From: Acetobacterium wieringae
GTDB taxonomy: Bacteria; Bacillota; Clostridia; Eubacteriales; Eubacteriaceae
DNA: 64,000 nt
Assembly: GCF_001766835.1 (NCBI RefSeq)
Contig: NZ_LKEU01000018.1
Coordinates: 62,001 to 126,000 of the forward strand
Reading direction: 5' to 3'
A model generated the notes under the pieces. That model was not told where the DNA came from. It did not search any database and was given only the letters and a program-made list of their open reading frames with translations. Below, piece after piece: positions 55,472-64,000 of this stretch. A program made the translations under genes and the position numbers. The stretch's first letter is position 1, and each line of letters opens with the position of its first letter.

Positions 55472-56006
55472 TGTCATTCCCCTTTTCCATGGATTGATTT
55501 GATATTAAGATTATATCGGAACAGCCTGGACAGAATTTGTCCCTTGTCATTTATTTATCCGTTTTTTATTTGCTCACCAACAGCGACACCTGAATATCTG
55601 AAGCCTTTCATCAGCCATCACAATTGCTGCTATTCAAATCTTAAATTTCTCAATTGCTGATTTAATCGACCAATGTGCTCCTGTTGTTTTTCATTGCCGT
55701 CTTCTTTTGATGAAACATCTCTTAATCAGCCATGATTTTAATTCGACAATAAGCCGTATTTTTTTATTATACGCTATTTTGTAACGATTTTAAAACTTTT
55801 AGTAGGTAAATTCATGCTTTTTACGCACCATCCTCAAATCTTTAACAAATATCAAAAATTTGAGTATCATTCGCTAAAAATATCATTATATTCTCATCTC
55901 TTTCATCATACACGACTCTCTGAAAAAGACAAGATGTGGCAATTCGTGTGCCAGAAAAATTTCTAATAAAAAGAAAAACCGCCGCAGCGGTTAGTAAGTT
56001 CCATCC
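55472..56006. other. Intergenic region with a promoter and operator-like repeat
   Basis: No gene seen in these 535 bases. On the minus strand, TATAAT (55510-55515) follows an inverted repeat GGACA / TGTCC (55528-55542) that covers the -35 position, a likely control site for the zinc-ribbon/WYL operon. At 55968-55992, AACCGC / GCGGTT followed by TTTTTCTTTTT on the minus strand ends the TOPRIM-like gene. Confidence 0.5.
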
Positions 56007-56768
56007 TTATGTCATTTTCAGAAAACCGGGATTATAGTCGGCGATAAAAAAACCACAGGTTGATAATACCTGAAGCTGCTCTTCCTTTTCCAACAAAGCC
56101 AATTGCAACTGTAATACTTTAAGATGGTCTATCTCCTGCGTTACGCCATCATGAGACCAGTCAATTCGCTCATCACTTTGGAGCCCGTGGGCTTTTGCCA
56201 TATTTTGTCTGATCACAATCGTCATTTGATCCCTGGATACCGCAAACTTTCGATAATCGCTTCCCAGCGTTTCTTGCTGAACCCTTAATTTATACTTCTT
56301 GTTTTTCAATTCAGCTAAAGCTGTCATACGATGATAATAATCGTCATCTGGAATTGATTTCAGATGATAAAAGGCTTCAACCATCGGATAGTTAAGGTAT
56401 AATTTGCCCATATCTGAAGAATCCGAAAAATGTTTCTGTAATGCCAGCAAAACATCACTATCATAACGTGAATCCTGTGGATCCAGGTCAAATACCAGTA
56501 GAATATCGGTATACTTTTCATCAAACAGTTTTCTGTTTTCTTCACGCTTCTCTCTTGATTTTAGGACAAGCAGAATATCTGTTGCTTCAAGATCTTCCTG
56601 TCCAGCCATCATCATTTCCTGATATAATGCATAAATATTGGTACAATAAGATACAATCCGATAATCATCGAGAATTGGATAACTGCTGATTATTTTATTC
56701 ATCAACAGAACATCAGTTTTTGCTCCTTCAACCAATACGAGAATTTTCTTTATATGTGCTTCATCCAT
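56007..56768 (-). CDS. TOPRIM-like nuclease-type protein of an AAA/TOPRIM pair
   Basis: This 253-residue protein opens with KKILVLVEGAKTDVLLMNKI (TOPRIM-type Glu) and has LLVFDLDPQDSRYD near 110 (the DxD metal motif) and YLNYPMVEAFYHL near 145. This matches OLD/DUF4435/RloB-like TOPRIM proteins encoded beside AAA ATPases. Such pairs (PARIS AriA-AriB, AbiL/RloA-RloB) are phage-defence modules in which the ATPase senses and the TOPRIM protein kills or cleaves RNA. The ATG overlaps the end of the ATPase gene by 8 bp. Confidence 0.7.
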   Translation of the reverse strand: MDEAHIKKILVLVEGAKTDVLLMNKIISSYPILDDYRIVSYCTNIYALYQEMMMAGQEDLEATDILLVLKSREKREENRKLFDEKYTDILLVFDLDPQDSRYDSDVLLALQKHFSDSSDMGKLYLNYPMVEAFYHLKSIPDDDYYHRMTALAELKNKKYKLRVQQETLGSDYRKFAVSRDQMTIVIRQNMAKAHGLQSDERIDWSHDGVTQEIDHLKVLQLQLALLEKEEQLQVLSTCGFFIADYNPGFLKMT

Positions 56769-57861
56769 CAAACTCACCACTTACATAGAGTTTTTCCAGA
56801 TTATTACCTTCCCGTAATTCCCTTTTGGTGGCATTGGCCAGTGAAGTGAGCTGATTAGGGGTCAAAATAAAATAACAATCCGGCCTCATCATCCGATTCG
56901 TTAAAAGATTCGTGTTGTGGGATGTCAGCACGGTCTGAAAACCATCCATCGATTCCAATAAAGTAACGATCATCTCGGAAAGTTCAAAATGATAATATGC
57001 ATCAAACTCGTCAATAAACAGAAAACTCAAGTCTTTTGAAGCAGACAACCAGTAGTATAAGGTATATAAAGCCTTTGTACCATTGGACGCCGTTTTGAAA
57101 AACGGCAGTGGTTTTTTGCGTTTAAAATACAACCGCTCCTGTCCATCCGGATCAACTATGATTTCCAACTGTTCGTCGATTCCGGCCCGGTTAATCAGAC
57201 TTTGAAAGCCACCAAGACGATCATGGTCTAAAATAAACGAAAAATAATCCTTGCTGTCATTTTTAAAACCAATATAACGATTTTCATCCAGACTACGACA
57301 CCAGAGCATGTTGTTCACAAAGCGCACCATTTCTTTTAACGGCTTGATCCCATCGCCAGCAGTGTTGCTGACAACATATTTTAAGATCGAAAAATGCTCG
57401 TTTAAAAATTCATAGTTTAGCGACGGCACCCTTTTTAACAGCCCTTCCAGATTTCCCTGTTTGTTAGAAAAATTATAAGAAAAGACAATTTCAGAGTCCA
57501 TTCGGACTTCTTCAAATTGAAGCACCTGTTCCTGATTCTTGTGATACCGATATTCAATTTCTGAGTCACCAATCCTAAACACATACTGGAACTCGGCAAA
57601 ACCGGTATCATTATCGGCATTCAGATAATAGTCATACAATCCCGGGGTGACATTTTTATCCGTCAGATGTGTTATCAGATCAAAAATGGCAAGGCCAATG
57701 TTTGATTTACCCACCCCATTTTTCCCATAAATAATGATTTTATTCAAAAAACCATCTTTAATACAATCCTTACTGAAAGAGTAATCCCGAACATCGGAAA
57801 AATCCAGTTCAATCTGCTCACTGAAATTTTTAAATCCTTTGACTTTGAAATTCTTAAGCAT
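56761..57861 (-). CDS. AAA_15/ABC-type ATPase of an AAA/TOPRIM pair
   Basis: This 366-residue ATPase has Walker A YGKNGVGKSN near 46, a TASNGTKALYTLYYW signature-like segment near 268, Walker B LSFLFIDEFDAYYH near 290 and a switch His in LTSHNTN near 318. It is an SMC/RecF-like AAA of the OLD/RloA kind, without a fused nuclease; the next gene supplies a TOPRIM-like protein. GAGGTG precedes the ATG. The two-gene unit closes the right side of the defence island. Confidence 0.82.
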   Translation of the reverse strand: MLKNFKVKGFKNFSEQIELDFSDVRDYSFSKDCIKDGFLNKIIIYGKNGVGKSNIGLAIFDLITHLTDKNVTPGLYDYYLNADNDTGFAEFQYVFRIGDSEIEYRYHKNQEQVLQFEEVRMDSEIVFSYNFSNKQGNLEGLLKRVPSLNYEFLNEHFSILKYVVSNTAGDGIKPLKEMVRFVNNMLWCRSLDENRYIGFKNDSKDYFSFILDHDRLGGFQSLINRAGIDEQLEIIVDPDGQERLYFKRKKPLPFFKTASNGTKALYTLYYWLSASKDLSFLFIDEFDAYYHFELSEMIVTLLESMDGFQTVLTSHNTNLLTNRMMRPDCYFILTPNQLTSLANATKRELREGNNLEKLYVSGEFDG

Positions 57862-57917
57862 TTGCGTCTCACCTCTTCTCTTTGCTTAGATTATACCCTA
57901 CTGACTTGTAGATGCAA

Positions 57918-57958
57918 GTATAAAAAGAAGGATACTGTAATTTTTTTACGGTATCCTC
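57918..57958 (-). terminator. Terminator of the CGGC gene
   Basis: AGGATACTGTA / TACGGTATCCT, 11-bp arms with one mismatch, loop of T residues, then TTCTTTTT on the minus strand. Confidence 0.7.
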
Positions 57959-58004
57959 ATCTGGTTATTAGTTTATCAATTTTTTCATTCTCCCATTCAA
58001 AATC

Positions 58005-58337
58005 TCAGTGGGTATACTCTAAAACGGTTATCTCATCACCAAGCTTTTTACGAATAGCGGCCAGCATTTGCTCAGCATGGGGACATTTGAAACCAATCGG
58101 ATTTCCTTTAGTAATACAGGATGCCAAAGTGATGGTGTCGGCGCCACGCTTGACCATTTCCGCTGCCCGGGTGACAGCTTTTTTTCCTGGACATCCGCCA
58201 CAGGTATTAAAGCCGATTATTTCGATTTCTCCCTCAACTCCCGCAAAGGCACCCTTCTTCCCTCGGATCACTTTAAAATCAGTCGTTCCCGGACACATAT
58301 CTTCAGTCTGCAGGCAACGAATTACTCCAACTTTCAT
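58005..58337 (-). CDS. CGGC domain-containing protein
   Basis: This 110-residue protein carries FNTCGGCPGKKAV near 44-56, the motif that names the CGGC family, and further Cys in VIRCLQTEDMCPGT and LASCITKG and GFKCPHAE. It probably binds a metal or an Fe-S cluster. Members are common in methanogens, sulfate reducers and acetogens, with no known function. GGAGGTTAGGT precedes the ATG. Confidence 0.85.
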   Translation of the reverse strand: MKVGVIRCLQTEDMCPGTTDFKVIRGKKGAFAGVEGEIEIIGFNTCGGCPGKKAVTRAAEMVKRGADTITLASCITKGNPIGFKCPHAEQMLAAIRKKLGDEITVLEYTH

Positions 58338-58463
58338 ACCTAACCTCCATATTTTGATGATGATTATCTTTTTCTCTAATCATTATCGCATTGTGATATA
58401 ATGACTACAATAAAAAAATCCGAAAACTATTTGCTTGATTCACCCCATAATAAGGAGACCCCG

Positions 58464-59666
58464 ATGAACTCACCCATTACCATCATCTCTGGCGTAGGCC
58501 GGAACCCAATCACCGATCCGGAGCCAACCCCAGTGTTATCCCCAAGCGCCGTGGTCGGTGTCCGCCGCTTTCATCAATCATTGCCTCAGTATCAGCCGAC
58601 GCCGTTGATGGCTCTGCCCGATTTGGCCGAGAAATTAGGCGTTCGCAATATTTTTGTTAAGGATGAATCCCACCGCTTCGGACTCAACGCCTTCAAAAGC
58701 CTGGGGGCATCTTACGCCATGGCTACCATCATTGCCGGGCAGATCCAGGCCGATATGGCAGACCTTACTTTTCCGTTACTGAGCTCTACGGCCATTCACC
58801 AGCAGATTAAGAATCTGGTTTTTATCACCGCCACCGATGGCAACCACGGCAAGGGAGTGGCCTGGGCTGCTGCGCTTTTTGGCTGCCGGGCGATAGTGCT
58901 GATGCCAAAAGGCTCTAAACCCAGCCGGGCGGCGGCGATCCGGGCCATCAATGATACCCCGGTTGAGATCACAGAACTGAATTACGACGAGTGCGTCCGC
59001 CGGGCTGCCCAGCTGGCAAAGGAGAAGGGTTACATCCTCATTCAGGACACTGGCTTTGACGACTACGAGGCCATCCCCAACGCCATCACCCAGGGCTATA
59101 CCACCATGGCAAGCGAAGCTCTGGAGCAATTGCAGGAATGCGGCATTGCCAGGCCCAGCCATGTTTTTCTTCAGGCCGGGGTCGGTTCGATGGCCGGAGG
59201 TGTGCTGGGTTATCTGAGCCAGTATTACAATCAGTATCCGCCAATCACCACCATTGTTGAGCCGGACACCGTTGCCTGCATTTTCAAGTCGGTGCAGCAG
59301 GGACAGCCAGTGGCGATTGGCGGTCACCCGGAAACGATTATGGCCGGTTTAAACTGCGGCGAACCGAACCCTCTGACCTGGCCGATTCTTAGAGACTTAG
59401 CCAGCTTTTATGCCAGCTGCCCGGATTGGGTCACTAAACTGGGGATGCAAACCCTGGCCCATCCCGGAGGCACTGACCCGGCAATTATCTCCGGCGAATC
59501 CGGAGCCGTCGGTCTGGGGCTGCTGATTTCTTTGTGTACCGACCAAAGTCTTACCGCCCTGAAACAATCGCTTAATCTTGATCGCAACTCCACCATCTTA
59601 CTGTTCAGTACCGAAGGCAATACCGATCCCGAAGGGTATCAGGCCATTGTCACGGGTACTGTTTAA
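58464..59666 (+). CDS. dpaL: Diaminopropionate ammonia-lyase
   Basis: This 400-residue PLP enzyme has the length of the DpaL/YgeX family. The PLP-binding Lys is in FGLNAFKSLGASYAM near residue 77, TATDGNHGKGVAWAA near 120 contacts the cofactor and substrate, and HVFLQAGVGSMAGGVLG is the glycine-rich phosphate loop. It splits 2,3-diaminopropionate into pyruvate and two ammonia. I start at 58464, behind AAGGAG; the frame is open 21 codons further without a site. It ends at a strong terminator. Confidence 0.9.
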   Translation: MNSPITIISGVGRNPITDPEPTPVLSPSAVVGVRRFHQSLPQYQPTPLMALPDLAEKLGVRNIFVKDESHRFGLNAFKSLGASYAMATIIAGQIQADMADLTFPLLSSTAIHQQIKNLVFITATDGNHGKGVAWAAALFGCRAIVLMPKGSKPSRAAAIRAINDTPVEITELNYDECVRRAAQLAKEKGYILIQDTGFDDYEAIPNAITQGYTTMASEALEQLQECGIARPSHVFLQAGVGSMAGGVLGYLSQYYNQYPPITTIVEPDTVACIFKSVQQGQPVAIGGHPETIMAGLNCGEPNPLTWPILRDLASFYASCPDWVTKLGMQTLAHPGGTDPAIISGESGAVGLGLLISLCTDQSLTALKQSLNLDRNSTILLFSTEGNTDPEGYQAIVTGTV

Positions 59667-59694
59667 ACTGTCCAATAAACCGTAAATGAACATC

Positions 59695-59760
59695 AAAAGG
59701 TGCCCCCGCTTGGCGCTCCGATCGTTATCTCAACCGGATCCAAGCGGATGCACCTTTTTT
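59695..59760 (+). terminator. dpaL terminator
   Basis: AAAAGGTG / CACCTTTT and CCGCTTGG / CCAAGCGG form a long two-part stem, followed by T6. It reaches the stop of the convergent EamA gene. Confidence 0.85.
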
Positions 59761-60674
59761 CAAATCCGTCCCGCCTCCCGATTGACCAGCCAGATCCCCA
59801 CACTGACACAAGCCAGGGAAACAAGAATCCGCAGGCTAAGGAATGCCTCACCCAGAAAAAGCCCCGATAAGATTACCCCAAAAACCGGAATCATAAAGCC
59901 ATAAATGGCCACTACTCCAACTGGGTTGTGCTTTAATAGGATCGTCCAGATGGTAAAAGCGGCAGCTGACAAGGCTGCCAGATAGCCAAGTAAAAGCAGT
60001 CCCGGGACGGTAACCTGCGTGATCGATCCCCCCATCAATAACCCGATCATCACCAGCACCACCCCGCCGATCATCAGCTGATAGGCGGTCAGAATCATTG
60101 AATCGCTTTTTTGCGTATAGATTCGGGTCATCACTGCCCCCAGCGCCGAGGCGATGCAGACCAGAAAGAGAAAACCATCCCCCAGCAGCGAAAAACTGCT
60201 GTCGATCCGGCCACCTTTGAGCTGAATAATGATCACCCCGACCATCCCCAAAATGCAGCCAATGATCTTGGCCCGGGTCATCTTCTCGTTTTTCAGAATC
60301 AGATGGGCAAAAAGAATCGCAAAAAAGGTGGAGGTGGCATTGATAATCGATGCCTTCACCCCAGTGGTATTGGCCAGGCCGATGTAAAAGAAAATATACT
60401 GGAGGGTCGTCTGCACCAACCCTAAGCTGATCATCCGGCCCCACTCATCTCTTTGCGGCAGCGCAATTTTCTTTACATAAAGGCTGGTGATGATCCATGT
60501 CAGTATTCCTGCCAGAGTAAAACGATAACCGGCAAACAAAACCTGAGCTCCGGTGGTGGTGATTCCAAAAAGCTCATAGCCAATTTTAACCGCCGGATAG
60601 GCGCTGCCCCAGAGCAGGCAGCAAAGGGTTGCCAGGGCCAAAACCACGCCCTTGTTTTGCAGTCGATCTTTCAA
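59760..60674 (-). CDS. EamA/DMT family transporter
   Basis: This 304-residue protein has ten predicted helices in two EamA repeats (about 10-145 and 158-300). The family exports metabolites such as amino acids and drugs; the substrate is unknown. A TTG start at 60674 is chosen because GGAGGAAAAAT lies directly before it. It is convergent with dpaL, so an amine or amino acid cargo is imaginable but unsupported. Confidence 0.85.
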   Translation of the reverse strand: MKDRLQNKGVVLALATLCCLLWGSAYPAVKIGYELFGITTTGAQVLFAGYRFTLAGILTWIITSLYVKKIALPQRDEWGRMISLGLVQTTLQYIFFYIGLANTTGVKASIINATSTFFAILFAHLILKNEKMTRAKIIGCILGMVGVIIIQLKGGRIDSSFSLLGDGFLFLVCIASALGAVMTRIYTQKSDSMILTAYQLMIGGVVLVMIGLLMGGSITQVTVPGLLLLGYLAALSAAAFTIWTILLKHNPVGVVAIYGFMIPVFGVILSGLFLGEAFLSLRILVSLACVSVGIWLVNREAGRI

Positions 60675-60712
60675 ATTTTTCCTCCACTCTTATTTTTATA
60701 GCATACTTGCAA

Positions 60713-60745
60713 ACTAAAAAACCTGCTACTTTCGCAGCAGATTTG
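60713..60745 (-). terminator. Terminator of the polyphosphate polymerase/DUF4956 operon
   Basis: On the minus strand, CTGCT / AGCAG closes a short hairpin followed by GTTTTTTAG. Confidence 0.6.
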
Positions 60746-60789
60746 ATTTATTTTATGAAACCAGCTAAATTGATTCTGATTTTTAAATA

Positions 60790-61482
60790 CTATCCCAGAT
60801 AGACCATATCGTTATTGATTTGAGTATTAAGGACAATGTTCAGATTTCCGTTTCGACAGCGCAACTGGTCAATGAACGCTTTCTGATCCATCGCATCTTT
60901 TGGCTGGATGGTATAAATAATTTCAAACAACGACCCAAAATCCGCCGTTTTGACCCGTTGCAGCTTATAACTCTGGGTATACTGCTCTAGAATATCTTCA
61001 AAGCAATTCTGAAAATCGATATCTTCGGGGATGGTAATTTTAAGTTGCATCATATTGACTCGCGGTTTGGCATATTTCGTCACGCTGAGAATAACCATCA
61101 CTGCGCATAGAATGACGGCAAAAAGCATTCCATAGCCGATATAACCCATCCCGCAGGCCAGTCCGACGACCAGGGTAAAAAAGACATAGGAAATATCAAT
61201 GGGATCCCCCGGTGCGCTTCGAAAGCGGATCAGACTGAAGGCTCCAGCCAAACTAAAGGCCCGGGCAATATTATTGCCCACCAGAAGAATGATAATGGCA
61301 ATGATGGCTGGCAGCATAATCAGAGTTACCGTAAAGCCATGGGAATAACCTTCTTTACCCCGGGTTTTGATATAAATAACGCTAATAAATAATCCCATCA
61401 ATAAAGAAGCAAAAATAATATTGACGGTTGTTGATAAGGTCAGCGTCTCACTGGTTGCTGATGAAAATAGTGTCTCCCACAT
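60790..61482 (-). CDS. DUF4956 membrane protein
   Basis: This 230-residue protein has four transmembrane helices in its first 140 residues (with the family hallmark GAFSLIRFRSAPGDPID near 80-96) and a cytoplasmic C-terminal domain of about 85 residues. DUF4956 genes are regularly paired with VTC-type polyphosphate polymerases and sometimes CotH kinases; the role is unknown. GGGAG precedes the ATG. It follows the VTC gene by 58 bp in one operon. Confidence 0.88.
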   Translation of the reverse strand: MWETLFSSATSETLTLSTTVNIIFASLLMGLFISVIYIKTRGKEGYSHGFTVTLIMLPAIIAIIILLVGNNIARAFSLAGAFSLIRFRSAPGDPIDISYVFFTLVVGLACGMGYIGYGMLFAVILCAVMVILSVTKYAKPRVNMMQLKITIPEDIDFQNCFEDILEQYTQSYKLQRVKTADFGSLFEIIYTIQPKDAMDQKAFIDQLRCRNGNLNIVLNTQINNDMVYLG

Positions 61483-61540
61483 CTCTGATCTCCCTTTATA
61501 AGTCTGTTATGATCTTGGTTTTGTCAGGCTGCGACAGATC

Positions 61541-62260
61541 CTACTCGGCCCGACTTAGATACTCCTGATAGGTTCTACCATATTTTGAAAAGCTGGAACT
61601 ATAGATTTTCAGTTCCGATAGCGCCCGGGCCAGCCATAAGGGCATCGCCCCGAGAATCTTGATTTCCATGACATACTGATTGGGCGGAATCACAAAATCA
61701 CCATAGTCACCCTTTTCTAAAAACAGGTGCGTTTGCCGGCTTTTAATATTGCAGTCAAAGGTCACCCGGAGGTTGGGATCATTTTTTCCCACATAGGCGG
61801 TCCGCTGATAGCTGATATACGCCTTTGCTTCAATTGAACGATTTTCCAGAAAATACTCAATTTCTTTTAAAACCTGTACTTCACTCTGGTTCAATCCTTC
61901 GGGATACTCTCTTTTAGACACAAAATTATAGGCATCATTTAATCGCAATGAGGCCCGCCGTTTATTGACAATCCCACCGATTTTTTTCTTCAGCTCCAAA
62001 AACACTCTTTCCTCAAGGGTTTCGGGAATGGTATAGCTTCGCAGCCGCAGTTTTTCTTTATAATAGGGCTTGGACAGAGAATGTCTGATCACATCATAAT
62101 GCTGGGTATCGTAATAAATATTATAGATCATATAGCTGTCATTTTTTGAGGTGTAGGTATCCGGCTTCATTTCTGTCAGCAATATCGGCAAGATCTTCTC
62201 ATATTGAACCGCATCTAATTGATATTTTTTCTCATAGCGCTTAAAGGTCGTTGTGATCAT
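61541..62260 (-). CDS. VTC-domain polyphosphate polymerase-like protein
   Basis: This 239-residue protein has the VTC tunnel fold seen in yeast Vtc4 and bacterial homologues: RYEKKYQLDAVQYEKI at the N-terminus, basic KEKLRLRSYTIPE, VFLELKKKIGG near 90 and a C-terminal YVMEIKILGAMP with its acidic residue. The tunnel basic residues bind triphosphate or polyphosphate, so it may make or sense polyphosphate. GGAG precedes the ATG. It is the first gene of an operon with DUF4956. Confidence 0.85.
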   Translation of the reverse strand: MITTTFKRYEKKYQLDAVQYEKILPILLTEMKPDTYTSKNDSYMIYNIYYDTQHYDVIRHSLSKPYYKEKLRLRSYTIPETLEERVFLELKKKIGGIVNKRRASLRLNDAYNFVSKREYPEGLNQSEVQVLKEIEYFLENRSIEAKAYISYQRTAYVGKNDPNLRVTFDCNIKSRQTHLFLEKGDYGDFVIPPNQYVMEIKILGAMPLWLARALSELKIYSSSFSKYGRTYQEYLSRAE

Positions 62261-62443
62261 TTTATGTCTCCATTATTGCTAATTTTAGGAAAACAAACCC
62301 GCTGCCAATCGACTCAATTAACGATGGAACGTAAAGCTGCAGCACCAGCTGTTTTACGTTATTTGATAAGTCCCTAATTTTGAATTTTACCACACTTATG
62401 CAACAACCGTCAATTTATTAATTTCATATTAAATTTTGATTAA
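62261..62443. other. Intergenic region, no gene seen
   Basis: A+T-rich region that probably holds the promoter for the VTC operon. No clear terminator was recognised for the oxidoreductase gene. Confidence 0.35.
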
Positions 62444-64000
62444 CTAAAGCGTCCGAGCCACGTCGTTGGCCGCCCAGATCGCCGCCCGAATATTTTTGAT
62501 CGCCTGACTATCGCCAATATTATAAACCTGGGGGTAGTCGTTCTGTATTTCTTCATATAAAGAAGGTGCTGGTTCAAAACCTACCGCAATCATCACGTGA
62601 TGGGCCGGAAGCAACCGTTCCTCTCCGTTTTTTTCAATTACGGCGCCTTCTTCAGTGACCGATTTTAGGGTGGCAGAGGTGATAATTTCGCTACGATAAA
62701 AGACCAGTAAATCCTTCAGCATCTGTTGGTTAGCCGGAGCCATGGGGATACCGGCGGCCAGAATCTCCGGGGCTGAGTCCACGATGACCATCTTATGACG
62801 ATGCATGGCCAGATGGAGGGCCGCCTCACAGCTGGCCAGACCGCCGCCAATGGCCGGACAGCGGGGTCCGACAAAGGTCTTGTCGGTCAGCACATCAATA
62901 GCATTGGTCACTTTTTCGCTGTCCATCCCCGGGAATTCAAGCTGCTTGGCTTCGGAGCCCTGGGCAATAAAAACGATCTCCGGATTGATGGCAGCTATTT
63001 TTTCTGGGGTTGCCGGTTCATCAAGACGAATCTCGACAGTTAAGCCTTCCAGCTGATTTTCATACCAATGGATCAGCTGGCGGTCGGCGGTTTTTAAGAT
63101 CCGCTGGCTGCTGTATTTCAGCTTGCCCCCCAGTCCGTAGCTTTTTTCAAAGAGGGTCACCTGATGGCCCCTCAGTGCGCTGACCCGGGCCGCTTCCATC
63201 CCAGCCGGTCCGCCACCAACCACCACTACCTTTTTCAGGCTTTCGGCCGCTACAATCCTGGTACGCAGTTCCCGACTGCAGTCCGGATTAACGGTGCAGG
63301 AGGCTTTCTGCCCGGCAATCAGCTGGGCCAGACAACCGTCATTACAGCCCAAACAGGGCCGGATCACTTGGCTTTTAGCGTTTTCTAACTTGACAGGCAG
63401 CTCGGGATCAGCCAGCAGCGGCCGACCCAGCCCCACCATATCCAGCTTACCTTGGGCCAGCGCCTCGGCCGCCAGCTCCGAATCATCCATTTTTCCGGCG
63501 GCCAGGACCGGCACTGTAACAACTTTTTTAAGGGTCTCACTAAGATTCAGATAAACCCCTTTGTCAAAATAGACCGGCGGATATTTCCAATAGGAGGATT
63601 TCTCCGGCGTATCGATGCCGGCTGTCACGTCAAAACCGTCACAGTCGGCTGTAACCAACAGCACTGCGGCCGCCAGGGCTTCATCGACGTCACGTCCCTG
63701 TTCGGCAAATTCTTCCAGCGGCAAGGCTTGCTGTCCCCCGGCTTTAAGATAGCTTTTCATTGCCAACCGCACAATCACCGGAAAATCACGGCCACAGGTG
63801 GTCTTGATGGCAGCAATGATTTCCGTCACGATCCGAAAACGGTTTGGCAGCTCGCCGCCGTAATCATCCCGACGCTGATTATAAAGCGCCAGGGTAAAAC
63901 CATCGAGCATAGATCCCGTTTCGATTTCAACGCCATCAAAACCGGCCGCTTTGACAATTTTGGCCGCCTCGGCAAAGGATGCCACCAGCTGCCGGATTTC
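62444..64000 (-). CDS. Old-yellow-enzyme/2,4-dienoyl-CoA reductase-type oxidoreductase, 5' end outside window
   Basis: These 518 codons are the C-terminal four-fifths of an NADH:flavin oxidoreductase of about 640-660 residues. Seen here are the end of the FMN barrel (GFDGVEIETGSML, NRFRIVTEI, GLGRPLLADPE), the 4Fe-4S cluster (RPCLGCNDGCLAQ then CTVNP) and an FAD/NAD(P) fold (VVGGGPAGMEAARVSA). Substrates in this class include enoyl-CoA, trimethylamine and cyclic enones, so the substrate is open. The frame continues past 64000 without a start codon, so the beginning is missing. Confidence 0.9.
   Translation of the reverse strand, partial: EIRQLVASFAEAAKIVKAAGFDGVEIETGSMLDGFTLALYNQRRDDYGGELPNRFRIVTEIIAAIKTTCGRDFPVIVRLAMKSYLKAGGQQALPLEEFAEQGRDVDEALAAAVLLVTADCDGFDVTAGIDTPEKSSYWKYPPVYFDKGVYLNLSETLKKVVTVPVLAAGKMDDSELAAEALAQGKLDMVGLGRPLLADPELPVKLENAKSQVIRPCLGCNDGCLAQLIAGQKASCTVNPDCSRELRTRIVAAESLKKVVVVGGGPAGMEAARVSALRGHQVTLFEKSYGLGGKLKYSSQRILKTADRQLIHWYENQLEGLTVEIRLDEPATPEKIAAINPEIVFIAQGSEAKQLEFPGMDSEKVTNAIDVLTDKTFVGPRCPAIGGGLASCEAALHLAMHRHKMVIVDSAPEILAAGIPMAPANQQMLKDLLVFYRSEIITSATLKSVTEEGAVIEKNGEERLLPAHHVMIAVGFEPAPSLYEEIQNDYPQVYNIGDSQAIKNIRAAIWAANDVARTL

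Noticed and set aside
57862..58401. 179-codon plus-strand frame over the CGGC gene
   Set aside because: It overlaps the well-supported CGGC gene, lacks a ribosome binding site and its translation resembles no protein.
1..64000. CRISPR array, tRNA or rRNA gene, insertion sequence
   Set aside because: No regularly spaced repeats, no cloverleaf or rRNA sequence, and no transposase frame were recognised on either strand.

Overview
The window looks like a piece of the chromosome of an acetogenic Firmicute, most likely Acetobacterium or a close relative in the Eubacteriaceae. The grounds are gene content: two near-duplicate cassettes of a corrinoid protein plus a uroporphyrinogen-decarboxylase-type (URO-D) methyltransferase, as acetogens use for C1 demethylation; a third URO-D gene next to a G3E GTPase; a DUF2284 metal protein; clostridial ChW repeats on secreted proteins; Gram-positive ribosome binding sites; and LytTR, GGDEF and HD-GYP signalling. 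No rRNA or tRNA gene, CRISPR array or insertion sequence was seen.

Layout. 1-2.8 kb: PiT phosphate transporter with its DUF47 partner, and a lipoprotein. 3.0-5.7 kb: TetR regulator, then corrinoid/URO-D cassette 1. 6.2-12.3 kb: gltB-gltD (ammonia assimilation). 12.4-13.4 kb: DUF389 membrane protein, then about 950 bp without a gene that has a promoter and a terminator on the minus strand and may encode a roughly 600-nt RNA. 14.4-20.5 kb: alpha/beta hydrolase, GGDEF/HD-GYP protein, DAHP synthase, GHKL kinase with LytTR regulator. 20.7-22.4 kb: cassette 2, on the other strand. 22.9-29.7 kb: DUF2284 protein, AEC transporter, polysaccharide deacetylase, PAS-PocR-GGDEF protein, Fe-alcohol dehydrogenase and its TetR-type regulator. 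30.0-39.7 kb: cell-surface and envelope genes (a sorted surface protein, an LRR/ChW protein, nitrilase, cardiolipin synthase, ChW-alkaline phosphatase) and a URO-D/CobW/His-rich operon. 39.8-45.2 kb: two-component system divergent from a three-gene ABC exporter.

About 45.4-57.9 kb is an accessory defence island: a solitary AbiEi-type antitoxin; two small unknown genes; a HicA-like protein that lacks the usual His; a coiled-coil McrB/McrC operon whose first gene is a HicB-type antitoxin/repressor; a decayed membrane-protein gene with four lesions; a WYL regulator with a small zinc-ribbon gene; and an AAA ATPase plus TOPRIM-like pair. Related palindromes (consensus about CGTATYATRATACG) lie over the -10 box of the hicB-mcrB-mcrC promoter and in the promoter region between the zinc-ribbon gene and hicA. 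This suggests that one repressor controls both ends of the island.

58-64 kb returns to housekeeping-type genes: CGGC protein, diaminopropionate ammonia-lyase, EamA transporter, VTC-type polyphosphate polymerase with DUF4956, and the 3'-part of an old-yellow-enzyme-type oxidoreductase cut by the window end.

The signals most worth follow-up are the HicB-controlled coiled-coil McrBC island, a covarying CACACA-loop hairpin shared by the two corrinoid leaders, and the orphan long transcript at 13.5-14.2 kb.
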